From Planctomycetota bacterium (GTDB taxonomy: Bacteria; Planctomycetota; Phycisphaerae; WQYP01), in NCBI GenBank assembly GCA_021808485.1, contig JAKBBN010000019.1, positions 1-44,657 on the forward strand: a stretch of DNA of 44,657 nt, written 5' to 3'. Position 1 is the stretch's first letter. Each line of letters begins with the position of its first letter. Under the pieces are notes generated by a model. The model saw nothing but the letters and a program-made list of their open reading frames with translations, was not told where the DNA came from and ran no database searches. Position numbers and translations under genes: made by a program. Of this stretch, positions 24,044-32,607 are shown piece by piece.

Positions 24044-25471
24044 ATGCGGCGCCGCACGTTTATCAAAACAACAGCATTGTCCACGGCCGCCGTGCTATCA
24101 TCGGCCGCTGCGGCGCGGGTTTTCGGTCGGGCGGCCGATCATCAACATGACAGTCTTGTGCCGGCGCCGCGAGGGCTGATTGTGAGTAAAAATGGGCATT
24201 ATCTGGCAGATGCGGCCAGTGGTCGGCCATTTTTCCTGCTGTCGGATACGGCGTGGAACTTGGTGGCGCTCAATGCGGCGGACCTAGAGCTATATTTTGC
24301 GAGTCGGCGGTTGCACGGGTTCAGTGGGTTCATGTTCTGCCTGGATTTTTATCCGCAGTCCAGCGGACTTAATGCCGAAGGACAGTGCGCATACATGGGG
24401 CCGCAAAAGGATGAATTGAATCCAAAATACTTTGAATTTTGCGATCATCTGGTGCGGCGCGGGGCACATTATGGGCTTTATGCGATGATTGTTTCAATGT
24501 GGGCCGGCAAGCATTCGGGTATTATGAATCACTACACACCGCGGCAATTGCACGGCATTGGGGTGAAACTCGGGCGGCATTTCCGTGATTTTCCAAATGT
24601 TATTCATATGGCGGGCGGCGAGTCCACACCGCCGAATATCAATCCTGTCAATGTTGACGCACTTGGCCGCGGGCTTAAAGCCGGTTGCGGGGGAAAGCAC
24701 TTAATCACTGTGCACCCGTGCTATCAGCGGTCCTGTTCGCGATATTTTGCACGGGCGGACTGGATTGATTTTTATATGAGCCAGGGGAATTCCAGCAAAG
24801 GCGGTGCGAATTACGACATGACCGGTCTGGTCAGCCATGATTATAATTTGCCGCACCCCCGGCCCACCATGATCGGCGAGAACTTTTATGACTCCGGCAC
24901 GCATCAGCCTCCGCATATGCAAAGGCGTGGTCTTTACCTTTCAGTATTTGCCGGAGCCTTCGGCTGCGCGTATGGACATGATGCACTTTGGGAGATGACA
25001 CCGCATACGGGGCAGCCATGGATGCTCAAAAACTGGCCGCCGGGCGTGACGAACTGGCGCGAGGCGCTCAATACGCCGGCCGTTTCGGATTTGCACTTTA
25101 TTCGCAGGCTGCTTTATTCGCGGCCATATTTTTCGCGAATACCCGACCAGGGGCTTGTACTGGCCGGGCAGGACAGGGCAATTAACCGGCGAATCGGCGC
25201 TACACGCGACGGAAGCAGGCTCAAGCGGGATGCGACATTCTTAATGGCCTACCTTGCGTCCCCGAAGGAAGCGGTGCTGAATACCGGTGCTATCGCCGGG
25301 GAAAAGCTGAATGCTTACTGGTTTAACTCGGCCGACGGACAGTATGAACGGATCGGTATGAATTTTGGCAATACCGGAAAACTGCACTTGAAAAAGCGTG
25401 CGCACGGTCATGACTGGGTGGCCGTGGTGGATGATGCGGCCAAACGCTATCGACCACCGGGAGAAGTCTGA
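24044..25471 (+). CDS. Apiosidase-like glycoside hydrolase (DUF4038, GH140-like), Tat-exported
   Basis: 475 aa. The N-terminus RRRTFIKTTALSTAAVLSSAA is a twin-arginine signal. The catalytic domain (about 40-360) has FFLLSDTAWNLVALNAADLELYFASRRLHGF, typical of DUF4038/GH140. The position of the acid/base Asp in GGDR of GH140 is GGES here (Glu193), and the nucleophile candidate is Glu279 in MIGENFYDSG. The last 90 residues (YWFNSADGQYERIGM and WVAVVDDA) match the C-terminal collagen-binding-like domain found in these enzymes. GH140 members release apiose from rhamnogalacturonan II side chains; this member may have another specificity. AAGGAG precedes the ATG. It is followed by galM after 93 bp, likely one unit. 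Confidence 0.85.
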   Translation: MRRRTFIKTTALSTAAVLSSAAAARVFGRAADHQHDSLVPAPRGLIVSKNGHYLADAASGRPFFLLSDTAWNLVALNAADLELYFASRRLHGFSGFMFCLDFYPQSSGLNAEGQCAYMGPQKDELNPKYFEFCDHLVRRGAHYGLYAMIVSMWAGKHSGIMNHYTPRQLHGIGVKLGRHFRDFPNVIHMAGGESTPPNINPVNVDALGRGLKAGCGGKHLITVHPCYQRSCSRYFARADWIDFYMSQGNSSKGGANYDMTGLVSHDYNLPHPRPTMIGENFYDSGTHQPPHMQRRGLYLSVFAGAFGCAYGHDALWEMTPHTGQPWMLKNWPPGVTNWREALNTPAVSDLHFIRRLLYSRPYFSRIPDQGLVLAGQDRAINRRIGATRDGSRLKRDATFLMAYLASPKEAVLNTGAIAGEKLNAYWFNSADGQYERIGMNFGNTGKLHLKKRAHGHDWVAVVDDAAKRYRPPGEV

Positions 25472-25564
25472 TCGCGCAGCTTCAAAGGCCATTGGTTTAA
25501 GCAATCGCCTACACGGCAAGCCATGCCATTGCCGCTCAAGCCGCTGGAGTGTACAAATAGGCCT

Positions 25565-26602
25565 ATGAATATTCAGCAAACAGCTTTTGGTAAAACGGCC
25601 GACGGGCAGTCGGTGGATCAGTTTACGCTCACCAGCAGCCACGGTGTGACGGTAAAACTCTGCTCATATGGCGCGACGGTAACGGAGGTTCACGCCCCGG
25701 ATAAATCCGGTAAAACGGCGGACGTGGTGCTGGGGTTTGATTCGCTTGCACCATATCTTGGCAACCATCCGTATTTGGGCTGTATGGTGGGCCGGGTGGC
25801 TAACCGAATTGCCGCGGCAAGTTTTACGCTTAATGGCAAAACTTATAAGCTCAATGCGAATAATGGCCCGCACTCTCTTCATGGCGGACCAACCGGTATG
25901 GCGCGGCGCGTATGGGCCGCCCGGATCATACGCGAAGGGGAGCAGGATGCGGTGGAGTTCTCCTATCGAAGTCCGGATATGGAGGAAGGTTTTCCGGGGA
26001 ATATGAATGTCCGTGCTGTTTATTCGCTGCGCGATAAGGGCACACTGCGGATTGATATGTACGCTGTGGCGGATCAGCCCACTCCCGTGAACCTGACAAA
26101 TCACAGTTATTTTAACCTCAATGGCGCCGGCAACGGCGATATCTTGAAGCACGAACTATTTCTCGCGGCTGATTTTTACACCCCCGTGGATGATCACCTG
26201 ATTACCACCGGTGAAATCCGGCGGGTAATTGGCGGGCCGCTGGATTTTACGAAACCTGCGGCCATCGGCTCGCGCATCGGGCAGGTTCCCGGCGGATATG
26301 ACCATAACTTTGTTTTGCGCGGCGTTTCTCCTGCGATGTGCCTGGCGGCACGCGTGGTTGAGCCGGTCGGCGGACGGATGCTGGAAGTGCATACAACCCA
26401 GCCCGGAGTTCAGCTGTATACCGGCAATTTTCTGGATGAAAGTGCCAAGGGTATTGGCGGAGCGTATGGTAAACATGGCGGATTTTGCCTGGAGACTCAG
26501 CATTTTCCCAACGCCATTAATCATGGGCACTTTCCAGGCGTTCTGCTGCATCCGGGACAGACATATCACCATGTCGTTGAATACCGCTTTTTGACGGTTT
26601 GA
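25565..26602 (+). CDS. galM: Aldose 1-epimerase (mutarotase)
   Basis: 345 aa from the ATG at 25565, where family homology begins (MNIQQTAFGK). Family marks are LCSYGATVTEVHAPD, LGCMVGRVANRIA, NGPHSLHGG, LTNHSYFNLNG with catalytic His180, GGYDHNFVL, and CLETQHFPNAINH with catalytic Glu310. It interconverts alpha and beta anomers of free aldoses, usually galactose or glucose. There is no signal peptide, so it is cytoplasmic. Its place behind an apiosidase-like enzyme suggests it prepares sugars released from plant glycans. An AGG-containing but weak ribosome binding site precedes it. Confidence 0.95.
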   Translation: MNIQQTAFGKTADGQSVDQFTLTSSHGVTVKLCSYGATVTEVHAPDKSGKTADVVLGFDSLAPYLGNHPYLGCMVGRVANRIAAASFTLNGKTYKLNANNGPHSLHGGPTGMARRVWAARIIREGEQDAVEFSYRSPDMEEGFPGNMNVRAVYSLRDKGTLRIDMYAVADQPTPVNLTNHSYFNLNGAGNGDILKHELFLAADFYTPVDDHLITTGEIRRVIGGPLDFTKPAAIGSRIGQVPGGYDHNFVLRGVSPAMCLAARVVEPVGGRMLEVHTTQPGVQLYTGNFLDESAKGIGGAYGKHGGFCLETQHFPNAINHGHFPGVLLHPGQTYHHVVEYRFLTV

Positions 26603-26616
26603 CGTGCACGGGCAAC

Positions 26617-26656
26617 CGGACCCGAACAAATTTACAGCACATTGTGGTCCGTTTTT
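26617..26656 (+). terminator. Possible intrinsic terminator after galM
   Basis: CGGACC (26617-26622) and GGTCCG (26646-26651) form a 6-bp stem directly followed by TTTTT (26652-26656). The loop is long (23 bases), so the structure is weak. Confidence 0.3.
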
Positions 26657-26939
26657 GATTGCGGCATACAGCCGCGCCGTCGGCATGGATCCCACGAAGT
26701 CGGGCGTCGGGTCATAACTTTGGGGCGGTATCAAAAAATCCGCGAAAAAGGTTGAAATCAGACGGTAACTGGCGATTTTAATGCTGAATAACCGATAATT
26801 CCTACATGATTGCGTGAAACAACCGAGTAATGGTTTCAGCCGTATTGTCAAAGCCTGCCCGAAAGACCGGGCTGCGGGCGGCAACGTATATATGAATGGC
26901 CGGCGGGGAGCCGTCCGTGCAGCAGGAGAATCGGTGCAG
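26657..26939. other. Leader region before the sigma-factor gene
   Basis: Contains no convincing gene. It holds in-frame upstream starts for the sigma factor (GTG 26814, ATG 26892). A poor promoter-like pair TTGAAA (26752-26757) and TTTTAA (26776-26781) is the only signal seen. Confidence 0.4.
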
Positions 26940-27500
26940 ATGCGCCCTATAGATGCCTCAGTTGAAGCAGCCGCAGTGGCGGCTGTGCCCGGTGATGCCG
27001 TGGAAGCCATGCGCATGTACGGCAGTTGGCTGCGTGCGGTGGCGGTGGCACGGCTTCGCGGCAGTCAGGGTGCGGATGATGTGATGCAGGATGTGGCCGC
27101 CGCGGCGTTGCGAAACTGGTCCACCTTGCAGTCGCCGCGCAACGCCAAGCCATGGCTGTACCGGCTGACTGTTCGCGCCGCGCTGATGCATCGGCGTACT
27201 TTGGGCCGGGCCCGCAAGCGCGTGCATGAAGCCGCGGAAATGCAGATGGCGCGGTACGGGTCGCACGGCGCAACGTTCGCCGATCCGCTGGAGTCGCTGC
27301 TGTCGTCCGAGCGAAGCATGCAACTGCGGGCGGCACTGGCCAGAATGCCATCAAAAGATGCGGAACTGCTTTTGATGAAGCACGTTGATGATTGCAGTTA
27401 CAAGGAAATCGCGTCGCGGCTGGGCGTGACGCAATCCGTGGTAGAGATGCGGCTATTCCGCGCCCGGCAAAAACTTCGCACCATGCTGCAGAATGTTTGA
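26940..27500 (+). CDS. ECF-family RNA polymerase sigma factor
   Basis: 186 aa from the ATG at 26940, chosen because AGGAGA lies ten bases upstream; starts at 26892 or 26814 are possible. Sigma region 2 is visible in GADDVMQDVAAAALRNWSTL with PWLYRLTVRAAL, and region 4 in LARMPSKDAELLLMKHVDDCSYKEIASRLGVTQSVVEMRLFRARQKLR, where the HTH is SYKEIASRLGVTQSVVEMRL. The gene for a membrane anti-sigma factor follows 69 bp downstream and a PDZ protein after that, so it probably directs an envelope-related regulon. An autoregulated promoter was not identified. Confidence 0.9.
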   Translation: MRPIDASVEAAAVAAVPGDAVEAMRMYGSWLRAVAVARLRGSQGADDVMQDVAAAALRNWSTLQSPRNAKPWLYRLTVRAALMHRRTLGRARKRVHEAAEMQMARYGSHGATFADPLESLLSSERSMQLRAALARMPSKDAELLLMKHVDDCSYKEIASRLGVTQSVVEMRLFRARQKLRTMLQNV

Positions 27501-27569
27501 AATGCCGGTGGCGGACGCAAACCCGCGCACGGCTGTGCCGATAACTGCTTTAGAATCAGAGGTACTGAC

Positions 27570-28253
27570 ATGAAACGATTTCTCACACATGAATCCGGTC
27601 CGACGGACGGAGCACTGCCGAAACTAAAATTGGATGCGGCCGGACAGGCCGAGTTTGATCTGCTGGTGGATGATGAACTTTCGGAGAATCGCCGAAGCGA
27701 ATTATTGCGAGGCATGGATAAGTTTTCAGACGGGTGGCGTCAACTGGCAATCTGTTTTCTGGAAAATCAGGCGCAGCGGCGCGCCTTTCGCGGACTGGTA
27801 CAAGGCGAGGAGGTTTCCGGTGCTCGCCGGGAACCTGGGGCCAGTGGTGGGTTCCGGCGCATCTTCGCGCAGGAATATCTGCGAATTGCCGCAGCGGTAT
27901 TGATCACCGCGAGTGTTTTCAGCCTAGCCGGGATTTTAACCGGACGCCGTGCGGCATCCATCCCGGCTGGGCAGCCTTTTAGCGGTATCCGTCCGCCAAA
28001 TGCTTCCGGTGTTGCCGTGGCGCCGGCATCCGGGCAACCACGGCAGATTCACATGCTTACGCCAAGTCTCCCGGGCGGACTTACAATGCCGGGTGAATTT
28101 GGCGGAAACCCGGCGGTTTCCCAGGGGGTGCCGACGGCATTTCCGGCCGGTTCCGCCAGCCAGAACCGGATCATGGTGGTAAGTGATGGACCGAACCAGG
28201 TGATGGCTTTTCCCATGGCGCCTGCCAGTCAGGGTGGACGGCCGGTTTACTGA
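27570..28253 (+). CDS. Membrane anti-sigma factor
   Basis: 227 aa. The N-terminal 100 residues form a cytoplasmic domain with the sequence EFDLLVDDELSENRRSELLRGMDKFSDGWRQLAICFLENQ, matching the helical anti-sigma fold. One transmembrane helix lies at about 104-124 (LRIAAAVLITASVFSLAGIL). The periplasmic part (about 130-227) is low-complexity, rich in Gly, Pro, Ala and Gln. It would hold the ECF sigma factor at the membrane until an envelope signal. Classic zinc-binding HXXXCXXC is absent. GAGGT precedes the ATG. It is followed by a PDZ protein, overlapping if the longer frame of the latter is used. Confidence 0.8.
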   Translation: MKRFLTHESGPTDGALPKLKLDAAGQAEFDLLVDDELSENRRSELLRGMDKFSDGWRQLAICFLENQAQRRAFRGLVQGEEVSGARREPGASGGFRRIFAQEYLRIAAAVLITASVFSLAGILTGRRAASIPAGQPFSGIRPPNASGVAVAPASGQPRQIHMLTPSLPGGLTMPGEFGGNPAVSQGVPTAFPAGSASQNRIMVVSDGPNQVMAFPMAPASQGGRPVY

Positions 28254-28437
28254 GAATTGGCTTTGCGCACTGGAAATGACGGGTAAATCTCCCATGGTAA
28301 GGTTGTATTTGAATCGCCATACGATTGTATTCCCGGCCGAACACCGCCGGGGTAATGAATCGTATAACCGGGTGTCGGCAGCGCCGGATTGGGCGCATCG
28401 TTCGCATCGCCCATGCCGCCGCGTATCCGCTTGTTCA

Positions 28438-29514
28438 ATGATAACTCTCCTTCTCCTGACTCTGGCGTGTGGCGCGGCAATCCTGCCGCCCGCCGCCGGT
28501 GTCACGGGAGCGGCGACCGGGCCATGGCAATCCGGTGGTGCGGCGCAAGCATCCGCCGCAAAATCGCCCGGCTGGCCGGCGCATTGGATCGGAGTTGCCG
28601 TTGATAACATCCCGCCGATCTACAGCGAGCTTCTGGGGCTTTCGCCGGGCCAGGGGTTGTTGGTGGTGCGCGTGGTGGAAGCAAGTCCGGCGGCGGCGGC
28701 CGGGCTTCACCCGGGTGATCTGCTTTTTGCGGTAAATGCAAAACCGCTGGAATCGGTCGGGCAACTGATTGAGGCGGCCAATGCCCATCATGGCAAAACA
28801 GCGGACTCCTGCAAATTGCAATTTATCCGCAGCGGTGTGCGGCACTTGGTGACGGTAAGGCCGCAGCTTAGGCCGAACTTGGCCATGATAAGCGCCGAGA
28901 TGAATAAACAATCGTTAAAAATCCGCGCCAGCCGGTCGAATATGAGGGCGTTTCCACCGGCGGCTGCGGGAACCGCGGCTGCGGCCCACGGTGTCATAGT
29001 GCGTATGCCGGGTTTGGAAATGCCCAACAGTTCATTGCCGTATCTTTTTTCCGTGGATAAATGGACGGAAATAAACGGCCGCGTGCAAACCATGCAGCTT
29101 GTCGCCCAGGGCCGTACGTATTCGGTGGATATGGCCCATCTGGACAAAGTGCCCCCGCGAATCGCCCTGTTTGCACGGATATTCAGCCGGATGCGCCGTC
29201 AGGCGGCCGGACTCGCCGCCGCTCCCGCCGCCGGAAAACATATGATGGCTGCGGCGCCCGCGGCGGATTCGCGATGTCAGGTGGTGCTGAATCTGATGGG
29301 GGCGCTAAAGATTGATCTTCGCCGGATAGTTGAACTGCGTCGCAAGCTTGCCCGGCCGCTTGCAGGCACCATGAAAACCGCAGCCGGCACACAACAGGCG
29401 TTTGATTGCGAATTGCTGGATGCACAGGCCGCCGGCATCAAAGCCCATCTTCGATCATTAAAACGAATTCTAGCGGATCTGTCGCACAAGGCCGCAGCCA
29501 CATCGAAGCGGTGA
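28438..29514 (+). CDS. Exported PDZ-domain protein in the sigma/anti-sigma operon
   Basis: 358 aa from the ATG at 28438, chosen because a signal peptide starts there (MITLLLLTLACGAAILPPAAG, possibly a lipoprotein Cys); upstream in-frame codons back to 28234 would overlap the anti-sigma gene, and no clear Shine-Dalgarno sequence marks any start. Residues about 45-130 form a PDZ domain (GLSPGQGLLVVRVVEASPAAAAGLHPGDLLFAVN). The rest is helical with no protease motif, so it is a scaffold or substrate binder rather than a DegP-like enzyme. It probably acts in the periplasm with the anti-sigma factor. Confidence 0.75.
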   Translation: MITLLLLTLACGAAILPPAAGVTGAATGPWQSGGAAQASAAKSPGWPAHWIGVAVDNIPPIYSELLGLSPGQGLLVVRVVEASPAAAAGLHPGDLLFAVNAKPLESVGQLIEAANAHHGKTADSCKLQFIRSGVRHLVTVRPQLRPNLAMISAEMNKQSLKIRASRSNMRAFPPAAAGTAAAAHGVIVRMPGLEMPNSSLPYLFSVDKWTEINGRVQTMQLVAQGRTYSVDMAHLDKVPPRIALFARIFSRMRRQAAGLAAAPAAGKHMMAAAPAADSRCQVVLNLMGALKIDLRRIVELRRKLARPLAGTMKTAAGTQQAFDCELLDAQAAGIKAHLRSLKRILADLSHKAAATSKR

Positions 29515-29553
29515 GGCGTCTTGTTTCCGCCGCGCCGCCCAGTGCCGTCCTCT

Positions 29554-29580
29554 GCGGGAAGAATCGCGGTTTTTTCCCGC
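29554..29580. terminator. Inverted repeat between convergent genes, possible terminator
   Basis: GCGGGAA (29554-29560) and TTCCCGC (29574-29580) form a perfect 7-bp stem between the PDZ gene (rightward) and the short NfeD gene (leftward). There is a run of T inside the right arm side of the loop but none after it. Confidence 0.3.
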
Positions 29581-29597
29581 CATGCGCGGCGGTAATG

Positions 29598-30095
29598 TCA
29601 TGGTGAAGCGGTTCGCACCAACAACTGCATGCCGGATACGCCAATGGCAATGACCGCACTTCCGGCATTGATGACAATTCCTTCGCTGACGCACGCGATG
29701 TGTCGCCCCGCAAAATCACAGGTGCCGGCCGGCCGCAGCGTGGAAATCGCCACGCCGGTTTTTCCGACCATCTGGGATAATTCCGCCGTTTGTGTTTCCA
29801 ATCCTTTGATACTTCCCGGGTCCGGTTGGCGCAGCACAATACGCCGTCCCACCGGACTTTTCGGGTAATACCGGACCATCGCAAAAAGCACCACGGGTGC
29901 GGCCAGCAGAACCACGGCCACGCCGCAAAATCCCGCAACCCACGATACCGCAAAACAAGCGATCACCCCCGCCACGGCCAACGCGCACGAAAAGGCCAGC
30001 AGAAGTCCATGCGCGGGAACAAACAATTCCGCGGTAAGAAGCACGATGGCCGCGGCAAAAAGAACGACGGCGGTTAAGAGGAGTTCAATGGACAT
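29598..30095 (-). CDS. Short NfeD-like membrane protein
   Basis: 165 aa. It begins with three hydrophobic helices (about 5-25, 30-50, 53-75) and ends with an OB-fold domain, GKTGVAISTLRPAGTCDFAGRHIACVSEGIVINAGSAV, the NfeD C-terminal domain. Short NfeD proteins work in membrane quality control with SPFH/stomatin proteins and, often, a ClpP-like NfeD. It is encoded 59 bp after the long NfeD gene. No stomatin gene is adjacent, although an SPFH protein of another type lies at 21585-22445. Confidence 0.85.
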   Translation of the reverse strand: MSIELLLTAVVLFAAAIVLLTAELFVPAHGLLLAFSCALAVAGVIACFAVSWVAGFCGVAVVLLAAPVVLFAMVRYYPKSPVGRRIVLRQPDPGSIKGLETQTAELSQMVGKTGVAISTLRPAGTCDFAGRHIACVSEGIVINAGSAVIAIGVSGMQLLVRTASP

Positions 30096-30154
30096 TGTTG
30101 AATTCCGTGTGCATTGCCAAAAAGGTGATTAGACCGTATCCCATCGCCGGTTCA

Positions 30155-31735
30155 CTATGAACCATCCGGGGTCGGCTTTACCCAAATCCGATTTTCATGC
30201 AGAGACGAAATAGTGATCACTGCATTGGCGGAAATGTACTCATTTTCCGCCATAACGTCCACAAGATTCTCTCCAAAGCGGGCTTTGCCCGCCGGACGAA
30301 GGTCTGTCATCGCCCGGCCGATGGCGCCGGGGAACAGCGTGTCGCGCTGGTTGGTATTGCGGGCATAAACGGAGATGATATTCGGTGCGATCCCCGGAGC
30401 AAGGGCAAAGCGCCGCAGTCCGGGTGTGATCTTGAAATATCGCATCAGGAGCAGAATAATGCCGCCGCCGGTTACCATGCCCAGAACGGTCACGGTCATG
30501 CCGGTGCGAAGGGCCTGCAAGCTTGTTGATGAACCGGGTGATCCGGCGCCCGGAGGAATAAAGGTGGCCACGATCCCCGCGGCCACCAGCAGCAATCCGG
30601 GAACGGCCAGCAGGCCGATGCCGCCAAAGTGCAGCAGGTCAAAAAGAATGATTGCAATCCCCACCGCCACAATCAGCAGGTCCAGCCAGTTCGCCAGACC
30701 GGTTATCAAAGGACCTCCCAGCAGCAGTGCCAGCGCCAACAGAGCGATGCCGCCGGGAATGGTAATGCCCGGATGGACGAATTCCATATATCCACAGACC
30801 AGCATGATGACGAAAAGGAAAAATCGCACCGTGGGTGTAGCCAACCAGCGGGCCAGGTGTTCCAGCATATCCAGTCGTAGGACGGCGATTTTCGCACCGG
30901 TTATCCGTAACTGCGTGCGCAGTTGCAACCGGTTGCGAATCGTGGCGGAACTAAGCCCCATCCGGCGAGCTTGCCGTGCATCCACGGTTAACAATGTGCC
31001 CCGTTGCTTTACCCGGCGCACAAATCGCCAGCTTGCCGCCGGTTGGGATGACGGCGTATTGGCTTTGTGCCGCAGTGGCGCAAACAGGGCGCGGCGTTGT
31101 AAAGGCGTAAGAAACCGCCGGCGGCCGGTCCGCTGGTTTTCCACTTCGTCCAGCTGCAATCGCCGGTCCACCATGGCCCGCAGGATAAGAAGCGGATGGC
31201 CACGGGCCGAGTCCTTCCGCACATCGGCAATAACCGATTTGTTGCCCGCCATGTTGCCGCCGTCGCCGAACATTGCCTTGGGCGCCATGACTATTTTGTT
31301 GCATGCCGCGGCCAGCAGCAGCGAAGGTCCGAGTGCCGATCCGGAAATGTAGGCTACCGTCGGCAGCCCGGCATGGCGTATCAGCCGCGCGGAAGCAAGA
31401 GCCGGTCCGGGATATCCGCCGGTGCTGTTGATCCGTAGAATCAGGAGCGAATCGGCCGCCTTTCGGGCGATGATTATTCTCCTTTTCAGGCTGGTATAGG
31501 TAATCTGATCCACGGGATCGTTGATGGTAATAATGGCTGCATGCCGGTGCGATCGGGATTCCAGAGGCACGGTTTTCACCACGGCATATGCCTTCGGCGA
31601 ACCCCCGCAGAAAGCTCCCGTTATCGCACAAAACATGGCAAACCATGCGGCCATTATGCACAGGCGCCCGGTAAATACCCGCATCCGATCTGGATACGCT
31701 GCGGATATTCGGCTCGTCCCACGCGGTGCGTTCAT
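30155..31735 (-). CDS. Long NfeD protein with ClpP-like protease domain
   Basis: 526 aa with a signal peptide (about 25-50), a ClpP/crotonase-like domain (about 60-300), at least four membrane helices (about 310-470), and an OB-fold end (APGIAPNIISVYARNTN and beyond). In the protease domain RINSTGGYPG and NKIVMAPKAMFGDGGN are conserved, but the nucleophile segment usually reading A-S-A-G is SGSALGPS here, so the Ser expected at the catalytic position appears to be Gly136 and Ser133 lies three residues earlier. It may be a degenerate protease. AAGGGA precedes the ATG. It is followed by the short NfeD gene in the same direction. Confidence 0.85.
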   Translation of the reverse strand: MNAPRGTSRISAAYPDRMRVFTGRLCIMAAWFAMFCAITGAFCGGSPKAYAVVKTVPLESRSHRHAAIITINDPVDQITYTSLKRRIIIARKAADSLLILRINSTGGYPGPALASARLIRHAGLPTVAYISGSALGPSLLLAAACNKIVMAPKAMFGDGGNMAGNKSVIADVRKDSARGHPLLILRAMVDRRLQLDEVENQRTGRRRFLTPLQRRALFAPLRHKANTPSSQPAASWRFVRRVKQRGTLLTVDARQARRMGLSSATIRNRLQLRTQLRITGAKIAVLRLDMLEHLARWLATPTVRFFLFVIMLVCGYMEFVHPGITIPGGIALLALALLLGGPLITGLANWLDLLIVAVGIAIILFDLLHFGGIGLLAVPGLLLVAAGIVATFIPPGAGSPGSSTSLQALRTGMTVTVLGMVTGGGIILLLMRYFKITPGLRRFALAPGIAPNIISVYARNTNQRDTLFPGAIGRAMTDLRPAGKARFGENLVDVMAENEYISANAVITISSLHENRIWVKPTPDGS

Positions 31736-31867
31736 CTGGTTCCCTTTTTAACATGTATTATCATAGATGACCGGCCGCAACAGGACAAACCCGCGTGCCG
31801 CCCATCGCACCGGCTCGGCAGTGGACGGCTTTGACTTTCCGGCTTCATGCCATGTTATCATGATGGC

Positions 31868-32539
31868 ATGAGCGAACCGGCTTTTCATGCGGATGCCCTG
31901 CGACTTTTCGCCCTGCTGCGCCGCAAGGATCGCGCCAAGGCAAAGGCGCTTATCTGCCGGAGCCTGCAATCCGCATCCATTGAGTTCGTTCACCTGAAAA
32001 TCATGCTGCCCGTGATCGGTCTTGCCGGAGCCGCGGCGTCGCGCGGCGAGATTCCGGCCGGCAAAAGCCAGGCCATATTCGCGGAAATCCATGATCTTCT
32101 GGCGGATATTCGCCGGCGCATGACCCGCTCAAAGGAACTGGGGTTAAAAACGGTAATCGTCGGTTTGCCGGGCGAAATGCACGGCGCCGGGCTGAAACTG
32201 ATCGGCGATTGGCTGTGGCGTGACGGCTGGACTGTGGCCATGCCGCCGCTGGATACATCCGAGGCAGGCGTTATCCAATTCGTAGAGCGCCAGCGTCCGG
32301 ACATGCTGGCACTCTCCTGTTCTCTGCCGCGCCAGGCGGCGACAGCCCGCCGGATCATACGCCACCTCCGCGCCGCTGAATTTACCCGGCCGATCTGGAT
32401 AGGCGGAATGGCGATTAACGCGTATCCGGAATTATTCCCGCGAACGCTGGCCGACGACACCGCTCCAAACATTGTGGACTTCAGCCGAAGGCTTGCGACA
32501 CAATTCGGTTATTCGACGGCCACTCCGCCGGACCTTTAA
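31868..32539 (+). CDS. Cobalamin-binding protein without an effector domain
   Basis: 223 aa. Residues about 5-85 form a helical cap like the B12-binding-2 domain (ASRGEIPAGKSQAIFAEIHDLL). From about 93 follows a Rossmann-like B12-binding domain with VGLPGEMHGAGLKLIGDWL, where E-X-H-X-X-G with His105 replaces D-X-H-X-X-G, and a closing stretch PDMLALSCS and IWIGGMAIN. This is the module used by CarH/LitR light sensors and by corrinoid proteins of methyltransferases, but no MerR HTH or enzyme domain is attached. It may be a B12 sensor acting with an unlinked regulator, or a corrinoid carrier. It stands alone. Starts at 31847 or 31868 are possible. Confidence 0.75.
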   Translation: MSEPAFHADALRLFALLRRKDRAKAKALICRSLQSASIEFVHLKIMLPVIGLAGAAASRGEIPAGKSQAIFAEIHDLLADIRRRMTRSKELGLKTVIVGLPGEMHGAGLKLIGDWLWRDGWTVAMPPLDTSEAGVIQFVERQRPDMLALSCSLPRQAATARRIIRHLRAAEFTRPIWIGGMAINAYPELFPRTLADDTAPNIVDFSRRLATQFGYSTATPPDL

Positions 32540-32607
32540 CAGAGGTCTCCGGGACGGCGTGATTATTTCCCCGCCCAATAGCGCCGACCGCGGTGCGCAA
32601 ACAGCCG

